A stretch of DNA of 64,000 bases from Kalmusia sp. IMI 367209 (lineage: Eukaryota; Ascomycota; Dothideomycetes; Pleosporales; Didymosphaeriaceae). The notes beneath the pieces are model-generated. The model was not told the DNA's origin, did no database searches, and saw only the letters and a list, made by a program, of their open reading frames with translations. A program made the translations under genes and the position numbers. Location of the stretch: the NCBI GenBank assembly GCA_027946365.1, contig JAPEUQ010000002.1, positions 2,108,001 to 2,172,000 on the forward strand, read 5' to 3'. Numbering within the stretch: the stretch's first letter is position 1; each line of letters opens with the position of its first letter. Below, one piece after another: positions 43,495-54,127 of this stretch.

Positions 43495-44349
43495 GGCGGA
43501 AGCGCGGAGGGTACCCGCGGTTGACAGCGGGGCGAAAGTGGTTCCTCGCAGCGCAGCCAGATACTCGGGGCTTCCAGACAGCGAGCGGTTCGTTTTCTAT
43601 GGCAAAGACAGGCGCGGCGGCGGCGGCATAGGTGGGAGTTGCGACGGTTCCGTGTGTCTCAGCGTGTGCGGAGCCTCGTTGGCTGGCAACGAGCACCAAG
43701 CTCGGGCTTCGACAAGACAGGAAATATGTTTGGACAGGCCGCTCGCACGAGCCGCTGCGGGTTTCCGTGCACCGACAAATGCGTCGAGGGGTCGTCGAGG
43801 ACGGTGGCCAAGAGCGGGTGGGAGAGCTCTGTGTCTCTGCGAAGTGCGGGTGTTCAGCTGCAACCAAATGAGTGCGCGACGCTGCTGCTGCTGCGCCGTC
43901 CTCGTAATCGGGCGGCGTGAGAGCTGAAGGGTCCAATCCAGACCCGTGGGGTCCGCTAGCGATGCACCGTCGATGGTCTGCGGGAGTAGGTGGTAGGCGG
44001 CTGCAGTGCTGCTGCGATTCTGAGTGAATGCTATGCTAAACAAAACAAAGCGAGGTATGTGGGTATAACACAGCACGTAGGGCCAGGGAGCATGAGGGTT
44101 AAGGCACACGGACGGAGCGGTTGGGGGGGGCGGTTGTTTCGTCGCCAGCCATGTTCCAAGGTTTTGCGGCGGGTTGCCCCTGCGCAGAGGCGGTGGGACA
44201 GCGTCATCCAAGCAACGGCTCCAGCCCTGACAGCCCTCTCGCGACGCCTAGCCGCACACCCAAAAAAAGACGCGATCGTCGCAGTCGCATGCAACGCCCA
44301 AAGTCCGAACAAGCGCCTCTGCCATTGCCGTCCTCCCACGCGCCACACC
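43495..44349. promoter_or_regulatory. Shared divergent promoter region of NIPA gene and COG4
   Basis: 855 bp separate the two start codons, so both promoters lie here. The COG4 frame stays open upstream to 43990, but that part has no family likeness. Other long frames here are shadows. Confidence 0.55.
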
Positions 44350-46741
44350 ATGGAGAATGGCACCCTCGCTACCGCTGCCCCTCCCGCCCACGACGTCTTC
44401 GCTGCCACGTCGGTGGCTGAGATCCATGCTGCCCTCGCCGAGCTGCACCACCAGGAAGCCCATGTCACCCAGCGCCTGAACGACCTCATCGCCTCCCAGA
44501 AAGACCTCTCGCGAGAGCTCGGCCGCCTCGATCTGCTCCGTGGCCACCTGGGTTCGCAGGTGGTCAACACGCGTGCCATCAGCAATGGCATGCTCTCCGA
44601 TGCCGCATCCACTGCGAACCGAATATCGAGCGCCGTCAAGCGCCTGGACCACGAGCAGTCCAATGTGAAGGCCACCCTCGAGGTCGTCGAACAGGTGGCA
44701 GAACTGAAGGCGTGCGTATTAGGCGTGCATGGCTCCATGGGGGCCCCGCAGGACTGGGAGACGGCTGCGGGGTATCTCAGCCGCGCCTCCAAGATACCAG
44801 ACGAGGTCATCGACGGCAGCTTCGCAGAGGAGATTGTGCCCACGGCAGAGGTACCTGACCCGCCGCGGGTCACGCTCAATGCCGCCGCCGAGTCGTTGTG
44901 CGGCCTGTTCCTACGCGAGTTCGAAAAGGCTACCAACGAGGGCGACGGCTCGCGCGTGACAAGATTCTTCAAGCTGTTCCCTTTGATCGGGCGGACCGAC
45001 ACTGGTCTCGATGCGTACGGCCGCTATGTGTGTCAGGGCGTGGCTGCAAGGGCCCGCACAAACTTCAACTCGGCCCCGCCGCAACAGAGGCAGGAGAGCT
45101 ACTTCTACGGAAGCACCCTCACCAAGCTGTTCGAGCATATTGCCCAGATTGTAGATGGCCACGAGCCGCTGGTAGAGCGCCACTATGGCCCTGGCATGAT
45201 GGCCAAAGTCATCGAACGCCTGCAGATCGAGGCCGATGTTCAGGGAGGTATTGTGCTGGATACTTGGCACGACGAGCGCAACATTGACCGGAAACTGACT
45301 GACATCAAATCATATGCTTTTTCCTTTCTTTTACAGAGCTTCAAGCCCGCCAGTGGAACTCCCCGTTCCAGCTCACCAGCCAACGCTACAGGGCGCAACA
45401 GCGAAGATGAAGGCGTTGACATGAAGGAGGTCGATGGCCTACTTGCAGAGAGCGCCCTCATGCTCGGTCGGTGGGCTCTCTACTCCCGCTTCATCTCCGA
45501 CAAATGCGCAGTACGTCGTTCACACTTGCCATCGTTTCCTCTCTCTCTGACATCTTTAGCCTGCTGAGCCTGAAGATCGAATCGATCACGGACTGGTGAT
45601 GCCCCACTTTCTGGCAACAAGCAACCTCTACAGAAAAGTGACCAGTCATCTAGTTGAGCCATTCAATTTCATGACTACCTTCTTCTTCCGGCGGTCAGTC
45701 GAGAAAGCATTTCAATTAGATCAATCACCTTCGGGTCTCAATCTCAACCCTACTAAGCCCCTCGGTGCTGATCCACCCTTCATCACCACCGCAGTTGATA
45801 CCGTCATGTACATCCTAAATCAAGTGCTACAGCGAGCACTAGCAACATCACAACGAGACGTCATCGCCAATGTAGTTCCAACGGTTGGTAGTTTGCTAGG
45901 CACCGACTTTATTGGCATGATACAACGAAAAATGCGAGACGAGAGCTACCCAAGGCCAGTCATACAAGGTGGCTTACCGCCAGAAGATAAAGTTATTGCT
46001 TTCCTTGTTCTGATCAACAACTTGGACGTTTCAAACGACTACATACATCGCATTGTCGAACAACAGCTCGGTGGCCCGTCTCAAGACGGATCCAAGTCGC
46101 CTCTGGAAGATCTGTTTCCGTTTGGGCACGATGCAAAATTTGTCGAGACAAAACTCAAGAATCTAGAGCATTCGTTCGCAGTCAACAGTGGCGAGCTGCT
46201 CAACGACAGCATCCAGGTAGCTTTCCATAGCGTTTTAAAGCCCCGCGTTCGGCCTATTCTTTCAGAGGCTTTTCGCGAGATCAACTACAAGCCGTCCGAA
46301 GAAGTTAGTGGCGAGGAGGGAGAAGAAGACGACGCTGATTTGGTCAAATCGCGCTTTGATCGAGGCTGGGGTGCGCTCATCCGGCCCATCAAGCGTATCC
46401 TGACAACTGCCAACTTCGATCGCCTGCTCACTGTCGCTCTGGCATATCTTGCCAGCGCCCTTGAGAAACGCATCCGAGGCTATCACGGCCTGGTCAACGA
46501 GCTTGGAGCCGTGCGACTTGAACGGGATATCTCGGGCATTGTCACGGCGGCTGTAGGAGGTGGCAAGTATGGTCTCAGAGATGCGTTCACCAAGTGCACG
46601 CAAATGACACTGATCATGAACATGGAGGACGATGAGTGGGAAGAGGTCTCGACCGAAGAATCGAGCGACGCTGGCATCCCGTGGGTCCTGACGGCAGACG
46701 AAAGAAGCTTTGCGCGAAGCATCGTTAAGGGACCGAGGTGA
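44350..46741 (+). CDS. COG4: Conserved oligomeric Golgi complex subunit 4
   Basis: Exons 44350-45510 and 45560-46741, with a 49 bp GT-AG intron, encode 780 residues, close to human COG4. The N-terminal part is coiled-coil-like (AEIHAALAELHHQEAHVTQR; LSRELGRLDLLRGHL). Then come the family blocks FFKLFPLIGRTDTGLDAYGR, YVCQGVAARAR and YFYGSTLTKLFEHIAQIVDG, followed by RHYGPGMMAKVIERLQIEAD. The C-terminus has FDRGWGALIRPIKRILTT. COG4 belongs to lobe A of the tethering complex that guides retrograde vesicles in the Golgi and interacts with SNAREs and Sly1. ATG 44350 was chosen because the reading upstream (in frame to 43990) has no family likeness and the context CACCATGG is favourable. Confidence 0.95.
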
Positions 46742-47169
46742 GACAGGGGTCTGCTGATAGTCTTGGCTAATTAATCTATGGACCTCAAGGCCAAGAACAA
46801 CTCATTCCGTCCACGCGCATTACTCACGCGCCGTCCCGATTGCTGCTTTCTCTTGTTGTCGTTGCTCATTCACCCCCCGCACGGGATGAGGTCAGTAGCT
46901 TTTGCTCTGAGCGCTCTGTATATTTGATACAATTCCCGCCTTTCTAGTGCGTTTGAGTATTCACCACCAACGTCCGTTCTAGCCGACACGGAAGCTTGGC
47001 GGGTTCGGGCCACCTTGCAGCTTAGCACAATCTTCAGACGACGTTTTTGTAGCCGTTGCTATACGCTCGGTCTGACATCTTCCCCGATGCTGTAGCTCCT
47101 TTGCCTTAGATTCCGTCCCACAATGCTAAAACGGTTGTGATCCGACCAACCGGTAAAGCGGCGTCTAAG
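46742..47169. other. Intergenic region between COG4 and GH125 genes
   Basis: Terminator side of COG4 and promoter of the mannosidase gene. The mannosidase frame is open back to an ATG at 47137. No separate gene. Confidence 0.55.
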
Positions 47170-48872
47170 ATGTGGCTTCCCGCACCCCTGCTCGCTCTGG
47201 TGCTCACAACTGCCCACGCTCAATGTCCCATCTACACAAACTACGCATATCAGAAACATGAACCCTTATCTACGGGACGATGGCAATTAGCGAGTATGCG
47301 GCCTATTCCATCATGTCGGACTTTTAAGAGCCAAGAGGTGGAAGACACAATTGAACGATTGAGAAAGGTGATTGTGGATCCCGATTTAATGCAATTATTC
47401 GAGAACACATGGCCGAGTACATTGGACACAACAGTTGCCTGGACAGGCGTCGCGAACAAGACCTCCCCCATCATTGACGACCCTGGGAGTAATTCGACAA
47501 TGGCGGTCAGGAGGAATTCGACAAGAAGAGCTCAACCAGAAAATGACCACGAAGACGAAGACGAAGAAGAACTAAGTTTCGTAATCACGGGGGACATCGA
47601 AGCGATGTGGCTCCGCGACAGCGCAAATCAACTTCAGGCCTACACATCCATCTTGCGCCCCGACGGGGGCAACAAGAACACCACGCGCGGAAAGACACTG
47701 GCATCCCTCTTCCGCGGCGCAATCAACCTCCAAGCGCGCTACATCCTCGGAGACCCATTCTGCAACGCTTTCCAAGCCCCGGAAGAATCCGGGATTCAGC
47801 GCAGGTCCAGCGCAAACAGCGACACCATCTCTCCGCCCTATGACTACATGCAGGTCTTCAGTTGCCAGTGGGAGCTCGACTCCGTCGCTTCCTTTCTCCA
47901 ATTGTCCGCCGACTACGCGCTCAAAACAGGAGACTACGCCTTCTTCGCGAAACACAGCTGGATCGCGGCAGTCGAGAAAGTTCTATCTATCACAGCGAGC
48001 ATGATGATCGACTCCTACGACGAAGAGGGGAACTGGATGCATACGCCGTATACATATTGCGCGCCCTACGGCGGCACGCCGATCAATGATTGCAACGGGA
48101 GTCCGCATCGTGGCAACATCGGGCTTGTAAGGAGTTTCCAGCGCCCGAGCGACGACAGCTGCATATACCAGTACCTCATTCCTTCCAACATGATGTATAG
48201 CGTCGCGCTCAATGCCTCTTCCTCCATAATGTCGCGGATCCAGCCGCCGTCATCAAACTTAACGAGCTGGATGCGCACCATGGCCACGGGAATCCGCAAT
48301 GGGATAGAGAAGCACGCCATCTTCCCCGACGCCAAGTACGGATCTCTCTACGCGTACGAAATCGACGGCTACGGCAGCGCAATCATGATGGACGATCCCA
48401 ACGTCCCCTCTCTGCTCTCCGCACCCTACCTCAATTACACCACCCGCTCGGACCCCATCTACCTCAACACAAGGAAGAAGATTCTGAGCAAGGATAATCC
48501 GTATTATGCATGGGGGCCCATCATAGAAGGCGTAGGCAGCATGCACACGCTGCCGGGCCGCGCTTGGCCCATGGCGAACATAATGGCCATCCTGACATCC
48601 GACGACGATACGGAGATCGTGCGGAACCTCAAGTGGTTGATTCAGAGCACGGATGGGTATGGGCTTATGCATGAGAGCGTGCATGCGCATAGTGGGAGTC
48701 TTTGGTCGAGGCAGTGGTGCGTATTCTCCCTTTGTTCTTGCTTTCGTTGACTATAGAGGCATTTTGACTTACTTGAGGGTATAGGTTTTCTTGGGCGAAT
48801 GGGCTGTTCGGACAGGCGGTGCTGGATTTAGAAAGGAGGAAGCCGTGGATCTTGAAGAGGGGGTTTCAGTAA
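47170..48872 (+). CDS. GH125 exo-alpha-1,6-mannosidase
   Basis: Exons 47170-48716 and 48785-48872, with a 68 bp GT-AG intron, encode 544 residues. ATG 47170 starts a good signal peptide ([18 protein letters not shown]); an ATG 33 bp earlier would put a charged leader before it. GH125 marks are [34 protein letters not shown] with the catalytic-acid Asp, and [20 protein letters not shown]. Later ones are [35 protein letters not shown] and, after the intron, [16 protein letters not shown]. These enzymes trim alpha-1,6-linked mannose, here secreted or in the secretory pathway, probably acting on wall or glycoprotein mannans. An acidic insertion (HEDEDEEEL) sits just before the catalytic motif. 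Confidence 0.94.
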
Positions 48873-49780
48873 GGCGTGAATGGCGTCGATAGATGCTTTC
48901 TGCCTTGTTCTGGATACTTACACCGTCGTGGCGGATAGCAATGATTAATATGTTGTTTCAGTAGCATAGCTGCCTGGATTGTCCGGCGTCGAGAAACTGA
49001 TATCAGTTGGCCGGCGTCTATAGTCGAGTGTCTCGCGTACCAAATCAAATACGACGAGGGAAAGGCATGCAAGCGCATCCGAGATGCCTTCAGCACTGCA
49101 TAAAGAAAGAAAGAGAATAGTGTGACGAAGAGTAAGAGAATAATAATTAGATTCCACCTCCAAGACGCGCTCTATCTCGCCACGATCATTGTCATCGCCG
49201 ACACTGCGGACTTCGTCGCTTTGTCACAATCAGAATCTTCAGTCTCCTACCGCTAGTCGTGCCAAATGGATGGTTATCCGCCGGAATGGAAGTCGCACTC
49301 GTAGCCATAGTTCCCTTCTGCTCTTCCACATCGCGCCCGAAATACCTTCAGTATGTCCACGCGATCTAAGTCTACGCCACTCATTTATGATCCCTCCTCA
49401 TCATATTGAAAATTTACAGCCTCGTAACGCCAGTGGAGGATTCCGAACAAAGAGACTTCTATCCTGGATCTGGGCACGTGGAATGGGAGATACACATTCT
49501 ATTCTTACCTCGAACAAAGACACTAGGAGCACAAAGACAGCGCGAAAGGGAGGCTTGTAATTCATATATGAGCACCAAAATGAAAGTAGACAAGCTCTTG
49601 TTTCATTCTCTCAATGCCCTGTACCTGAAGACTATTCTTCAGCTCCTTAGTCTTCTCTACTCTACCGCGTTGAAACCAGCACTCCCTTCGTCACATCGTT
49701 CAAATCTGCTCGAACAAGCAAAGCCGGCCTTTGCACCCACCACACAAAAACTCAGTCACAACAACGAAACCCCACCCACC
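48873..49780. other. Intergenic region
   Basis: The frame of the next gene is open upstream to 49406, but this leader is low-complexity and not conserved in character. Nothing else can be supported. Confidence 0.5.
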
Positions 49781-50899
49781 ATGCCACGCCCCAACTCCAA
49801 ACCCCTTGAAAATATCCCCACCCCTTCAAACCCTCGCACCTCGCCATCTCGCCCTCCCCTTCTCCCCGCACACCCCCTCTTCGCCTCTCACCCTCCCCAA
49901 CACACCACCAGATACCCCACCCCCAGCACGCGCTTCGTACCGCCGCCGCCGCCACCCCTCGAATGGGTCTGGGTGTGCCACAGGTGCTACCGCACGTACT
50001 CCCTTGGCGTGACGCGACGCTGCCTCGAAGATGGCCACGCGTTCTGCACGGGCACCACGGCGCCGAAGACGTGGCGCAAGCCGCTGCAGCAGCGGCACAG
50101 CGTCAGAAGACACAGACCGTGTACTAGCGAGTTCGATTACCAGGGATGGAAGATATGGGGAAGGTGGAGGAGGAGCGGGCGGCTGGACGAAGAATGGGAC
50201 TTATCGAGTTCGGAGGATGATGACTTGATGGACTGCGATATCGAAGGCTGGAGGCGCAGTTCAAACGCACCGACAAAAGACTGCTGGAATACATGCGACT
50301 ACCCCTCTGAGTGCCGCTGGGGCAAACGCTTCAGTGTCCAGGACGTCGTTGGAGGCACAACACCTCTCGTCGACATGATGCCGCTTCCACCACCGCCACC
50401 GCCTCTTACTCTCGAAGGCAGTCTCATGTCCGAAAACAGCAAGGGTGTCAAGAAAGAGGGCGCGAAGGGCGAGAAAGCAGATTTCTGGGGCGCGCTCATG
50501 GCGAGCGCGAGAAGGAGGAAGAGTGTGGCGCCGCCATCGCCGCTGTGTAGTGTTGTGGAGGATGCTGTCGAGACTGAGCTGACGAAGGATAGGGATGGGG
50601 ACGTGGAAATGGCGATGGCAGATCCGGCGCTGGTGTCGCAGGCTACGTCCTCATCTACGGTGGCAGCGGCCGTACAAACGTCTACGCCAGTCGTTAAAGT
50701 CAAGGAAATCATCCGCAAGACCACCAAGCGCGCCATCAAGGTCCCGAACCTAGTACATGTCACAGAGAAGAGTGGCTCAGACAATTACGATTCCGAGCGA
50801 GTCAATTATGGAGGGCTGTATGAGTTTCCAGCATTGGAGAGAGTCGGAAGCAGGGATAGCGGGTATCATTCGACACCTGAGAGCGCGAAGGCTTGGTAA
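49781..50899 (+). CDS. Conserved fungal protein with Cys-rich zinc-binding-like motif
   Basis: An intronless frame of 372 residues from ATG 49781, which has a favourable CCACCATGC context. The N-terminal 60 residues are Pro-rich. A block WVCHRCYRTYSLGVTRRCLE then DGHAFCTG offers four Cys and a His with zinc-ribbon-like spacing. It is followed by CTSEFDYQGWKIWGRWRR and, later, CDYPSECRWGKRF. The C-terminal half is charged and low in order, ending in a YGGLYEFPALERVGSRDSGY segment. Similar proteins occur across Dothideomycetes and Eurotiomycetes to my knowledge, without known function. No signal peptide. A nucleic-acid or protein-binding role is guessable but unproven. Confidence 0.75.
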   Translation: MPRPNSKPLENIPTPSNPRTSPSRPPLLPAHPLFASHPPQHTTRYPTPSTRFVPPPPPPLEWVWVCHRCYRTYSLGVTRRCLEDGHAFCTGTTAPKTWRKPLQQRHSVRRHRPCTSEFDYQGWKIWGRWRRSGRLDEEWDLSSSEDDDLMDCDIEGWRRSSNAPTKDCWNTCDYPSECRWGKRFSVQDVVGGTTPLVDMMPLPPPPPPLTLEGSLMSENSKGVKKEGAKGEKADFWGALMASARRRKSVAPPSPLCSVVEDAVETELTKDRDGDVEMAMADPALVSQATSSSTVAAAVQTSTPVVKVKEIIRKTTKRAIKVPNLVHVTEKSGSDNYDSERVNYGGLYEFPALERVGSRDSGYHSTPESAKAW

Positions 50900-51196
50900 A
50901 TATGCTTTATTGCTAGTTTTGGTAGGTAGAGCGACGACGAGAATTCTGTGGAACTCGAAGCCGGAAAAATGATGATTGTCACGGTGTATCTCGTTATTTT
51001 TCAGCATTGGACTTGTAGTGAGGCGTCTGCTGTGAGCTGATCGTGGTTGTTGAGCATAGAGGGGAGGAAGAAAAGCTGACGAGGTCCAACAGCACTGAAA
51101 AGTTCCAAAACCACAATTGATATGCAGCTGTGCACCAGCAAGGTGAACTAGACGCAAATTCCCCCAATGCATAGTTATTTTTGACGCGTGAAGCTT
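50900..51196. other. Convergent intergenic spacer
   Basis: The 49781 gene and the 810-residue gene end towards each other here. No feature recognised. Confidence 0.6.
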
Positions 51197-53629
51197 CTAC
51201 GATATCAACACGTAGTAATATGTTCCTGTTATGTACTTTGTTCCCGTTATGTAATGTGTTCCCGTTGTGGGATTCAGACTTTTATCGCGGTGCTTTGCCC
51301 AGTACCTTGCAAATAAGTCCAGCTCTTCGTCTGTCCTCACTAGAGCCACTGAAGTCATTGTCCTGGATATGGCCACACATCGACCCAGAGTATTTCCCCG
51401 GAGTGGTCGCAATATATGACATGTGTCCGGTCCGTTCACTCGCCCTTCTCCATGGACCATGATATAACGAGGGCCGCGCAGTATCGGAACCCAACTTTCA
51501 TGTGCCGCCATTGGTAACCTTGTGGAAGACTTGTAAGAATTTGCTTCTCGAAGCCTTTCCAAAAAGGTCGTCGAGGCGATGACCATGTCTCCAGAACCGG
51601 TACTTATATGATGTTGAACAAACAGATGTGTCGGTACCTCATCAACGACTAAACGTGCCTCTATCGGACTAGATGCTGTATCCAATCTGAGGCCATCAAT
51701 ATTATCAACGGCTTCTACCTGTTGAGCTGGATATCCTACTGAAGAGTGCCGTGTATCCTGATCGTCATACAACGCGCGATAAAGACGTGTGCGATATTCA
51801 ATCTGCCCAGATCCAACATGTATCTTGCTTGCTTCTTGTAAACAATCAGTGAGTCCTTCCAGTAGATGACTATAAAAGTAGATTTTCCCATCGCTCTCAG
51901 CTACAGTTTTGTTGGATATTGAACACCGGTATTCTCCCGAAAAAATCACGCTTACTGCAGAGGTTACTGTAGAGAAAGTGTTGAGGTATGGACCAAGTAT
52001 AATTCGAATTATGCGTTTAGAGAGGATATCTGAATCCAGTACGTACCCAGCGTCCACATCAATTGCGTCGTCGTATAGATGATACAGTCCGTAAACGGTT
52101 GGCTGAAGGGGTGTGTCAAGAATGACCCGGTTCAATAGCCTGATCAGTCGGTGTATCATGAATGCAATTCGTGTAAGACATGGACGCCCGCCATCGGATG
52201 TCATTCTCGGTGCACATACATCACAACTGCAACACGCACGTAACCGCTGGAGGTAGTCGCAGTATTCAAACGCAAGACACTGGAGCAACGAAGAATTGGA
52301 GGCCACCGGACAATCCAAGATGCATTCTTCGGGGCCGTATAATGTCAGAAAAATCCTGATCGCGAACAAAACTTGGTCGCTACACTGGCGTAATTCAGGG
52401 ACCTTTTCGCACGCGCGAAGAAAGTATCGGCTAGCGCTTCCGTTATGCGGGTCAGGTATGTCATGCGTGACAATTATGATGATTACAATAGCTAATAATC
52501 GAGCAAAGATCTGGTCTTCACTCAAAAATTCGTCTTCAGGCAAGTCTCGGTCTACGCTCGAATCTTGGTTCATGGCCGCTTCCCTTTGCAGGAATGGCCG
52601 TAATGGCGAGGTTGTGCTGTCCTTCCATCTCACTAAGGCATCGAATCGTGTCCCAAAAACGTCCGATAACATTGTCTCCCATTGAACTCTTCCAAAGGCG
52701 AAAAAGTGGTCAGAGTCTCTGCCTCTTTCTTCGCCGAAACATTGCTGAATGAAATCTGATCCTGACCGTAGCAGGTGGCTCGATTGTACGCAAAGCATAC
52801 GTTTAGAAACTTCATCGTCTTCAAAATCAATGTTGATATGTGCCAATGTCTCTTCCACATTGTAGTTGGCGTAAACGATGTTGCCATGCGCATCTCGTAC
52901 AAGCACTTTCAGGCCAAGAACGAAGTCTGCCCATGCGGCGATCCAACTACAGCAGCAGCCTCCTTGGACCGAAACGCTTTGTAGAGTTCCGTGAACAATC
53001 TGGCCGATGGATAATAACAACTTCGCAACATCGGTTGGGTGAGAATATTGGAGTCTCGCTTTGGTTCGTTCATGTTCCTGCATGCCGACTTTTGCGATTT
53101 GGGAGATGCGCAGTCCAAAAGTTGTTCCGTTGAAGACAGATGCCGATACCCTTATCAGAGCTTCCCATTGCTCAAGCGAAGGTGCGAGCTCTTGAGGTCC
53201 TCCGCACTCTTTTGCAATTTCGTATATGACCAGTGCGCTGACTGGTATCGAGTGCGCTTCGGTCAAAGCCGCACAGAGAGCGACCAGCGAGCATCCTTGC
53301 GATGTCTGTACGAGTTCGCGGACGATATGTCGAACTCCAACACCGAACCATAGCAAGTCTGCAGCATAGGACTTTGCAGTGAGTCTGCTCATAGCCTCCG
53401 CAAGGACCTTTTCGCCGTTTGGGCCGATAGGTAATCTAAGACACATAGCTTGTCCGAAAGCGACGGTCAAGGGTTCAATGCCGGCCTTAGATAGACGTCC
53501 CAGAACTGCCATTGAGACAGAATATTGCATTCTTCCTAAGGCTACCCAGTCGAGGCTGCCTTGTTGTGTGAAGCCGGAACCATTTGTGTTGGAAGGCACC
53601 AGTGCATTTGAATTTGCTGAAGCCGACAT
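51197..53629 (-). CDS. Large intronless fungal protein of unknown function
   Basis: One uninterrupted frame of 810 residues. The best-ordered part is residues 20-200: LDWVALGRMQYSVSMAVLGR, then EPLTVAFGQAMCLRLPIGPN, YAADLLWFGVGVRHIVREL and TSQGCSLVALCAALTEAHS. I recall this type of protein in other filamentous ascomycetes as 'hypothetical', with no assigned role. The middle has a hydrophobic stretch (IFARLLAIVIIIIVTHDI) that may be one membrane segment, and a Cys cluster (RACCSCDVCAPR). The C-terminus ends in three GT-x-Y hexapeptide copies. No signal peptide. A TATA box lies about 105 bp before the ATG. The lack of introns over 2.4 kb contrasts with most neighbours. Confidence 0.8.
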   Translation of the reverse strand: MSASANSNALVPSNTNGSGFTQQGSLDWVALGRMQYSVSMAVLGRLSKAGIEPLTVAFGQAMCLRLPIGPNGEKVLAEAMSRLTAKSYAADLLWFGVGVRHIVRELVQTSQGCSLVALCAALTEAHSIPVSALVIYEIAKECGGPQELAPSLEQWEALIRVSASVFNGTTFGLRISQIAKVGMQEHERTKARLQYSHPTDVAKLLLSIGQIVHGTLQSVSVQGGCCCSWIAAWADFVLGLKVLVRDAHGNIVYANYNVEETLAHINIDFEDDEVSKRMLCVQSSHLLRSGSDFIQQCFGEERGRDSDHFFAFGRVQWETMLSDVFGTRFDALVRWKDSTTSPLRPFLQREAAMNQDSSVDRDLPEDEFLSEDQIFARLLAIVIIIIVTHDIPDPHNGSASRYFLRACEKVPELRQCSDQVLFAIRIFLTLYGPEECILDCPVASNSSLLQCLAFEYCDYLQRLRACCSCDVCAPRMTSDGGRPCLTRIAFMIHRLIRLLNRVILDTPLQPTVYGLYHLYDDAIDVDAGYVLDSDILSKRIIRIILGPYLNTFSTVTSAVSVIFSGEYRCSISNKTVAESDGKIYFYSHLLEGLTDCLQEASKIHVGSGQIEYRTRLYRALYDDQDTRHSSVGYPAQQVEAVDNIDGLRLDTASSPIEARLVVDEVPTHLFVQHHISTGSGDMVIASTTFLERLREANSYKSSTRLPMAAHESWVPILRGPRYIMVHGEGRVNGPDTCHILRPLRGNTLGRCVAISRTMTSVALVRTDEELDLFARYWAKHRDKSLNPTTGTHYITGTKYITGTYYYVLIS
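51213..51266. repeat. 18 bp tandem repeat, three units, at the 3' end of a CDS
   Basis: Units 51213-51230, 51231-51248 and 51249-51266 share the TGTTCC(C/T)GTT core. On the minus strand they encode GTHYIT, GTKYIT and GTYYYV just before the C-terminus of the 810-residue protein. Confidence 0.85.
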
Positions 53630-54127
53630 TTCGAATCATATCCTTATAACTTTTTGATCGGAGCCAGGTTTTAAGAGTATGAAATCCGGTAGATTGTTTA
53701 ACATGCATATCAAAAAATGAGGAGCGGGGCCGTTATATATAGGATGCGTGTTGCGTTCAGCCTGACCTGCAACCCGACCTACACAGCTCATCCAACTCAA
53801 CCCCGCTCAGCCCTGCTAAGCCTTGTGTCACCCTAACTACCTTACTTATGCACGTGGCTCGTTTTTTGACTCAGGGACGTATGTTAAAGGTCTGTATCAA
53901 TCTCATCATGCGTTCGATTACTGTAGTATGTCTTGGTACTCGACACTCAGTGTGAAATCAGGCTGAACCACGGGCGCAGATCTAAAAAAAAGTATCAATA
54001 TTGAATGGCTCAGCCCTCTATACCCAATTATCCAGCGAAAGAATACTCAAAACGCATAGAACACAGCGTCAAGACTATCGAACAGTGTTATAAACAAACA
54101 CCCAATCTCTCGTGAGAGACAGTGATT
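53630..54127. other. Intergenic region
   Basis: Promoter of the 810-residue protein gene and the 3' side of the GH128 gene. No further gene. Confidence 0.55.
53733..53741 (-). promoter_or_regulatory. TATA box of the 810-residue protein gene
   Basis: The minus strand reads TATATATAA, about 105 bp before the ATG at 53629. Confidence 0.5.

Noticed and set aside
43295..43936. 213-codon minus-strand frame overlapping the start of the NIPA gene
   Set aside because: Shifted frame of the NIPA first exon and its leader.
44031..45002. 323-codon minus-strand frame opposite COG4
   Set aside because: Antisense to a clearly conserved COG4 exon and without any domain; an effect of GC-rich codon use.
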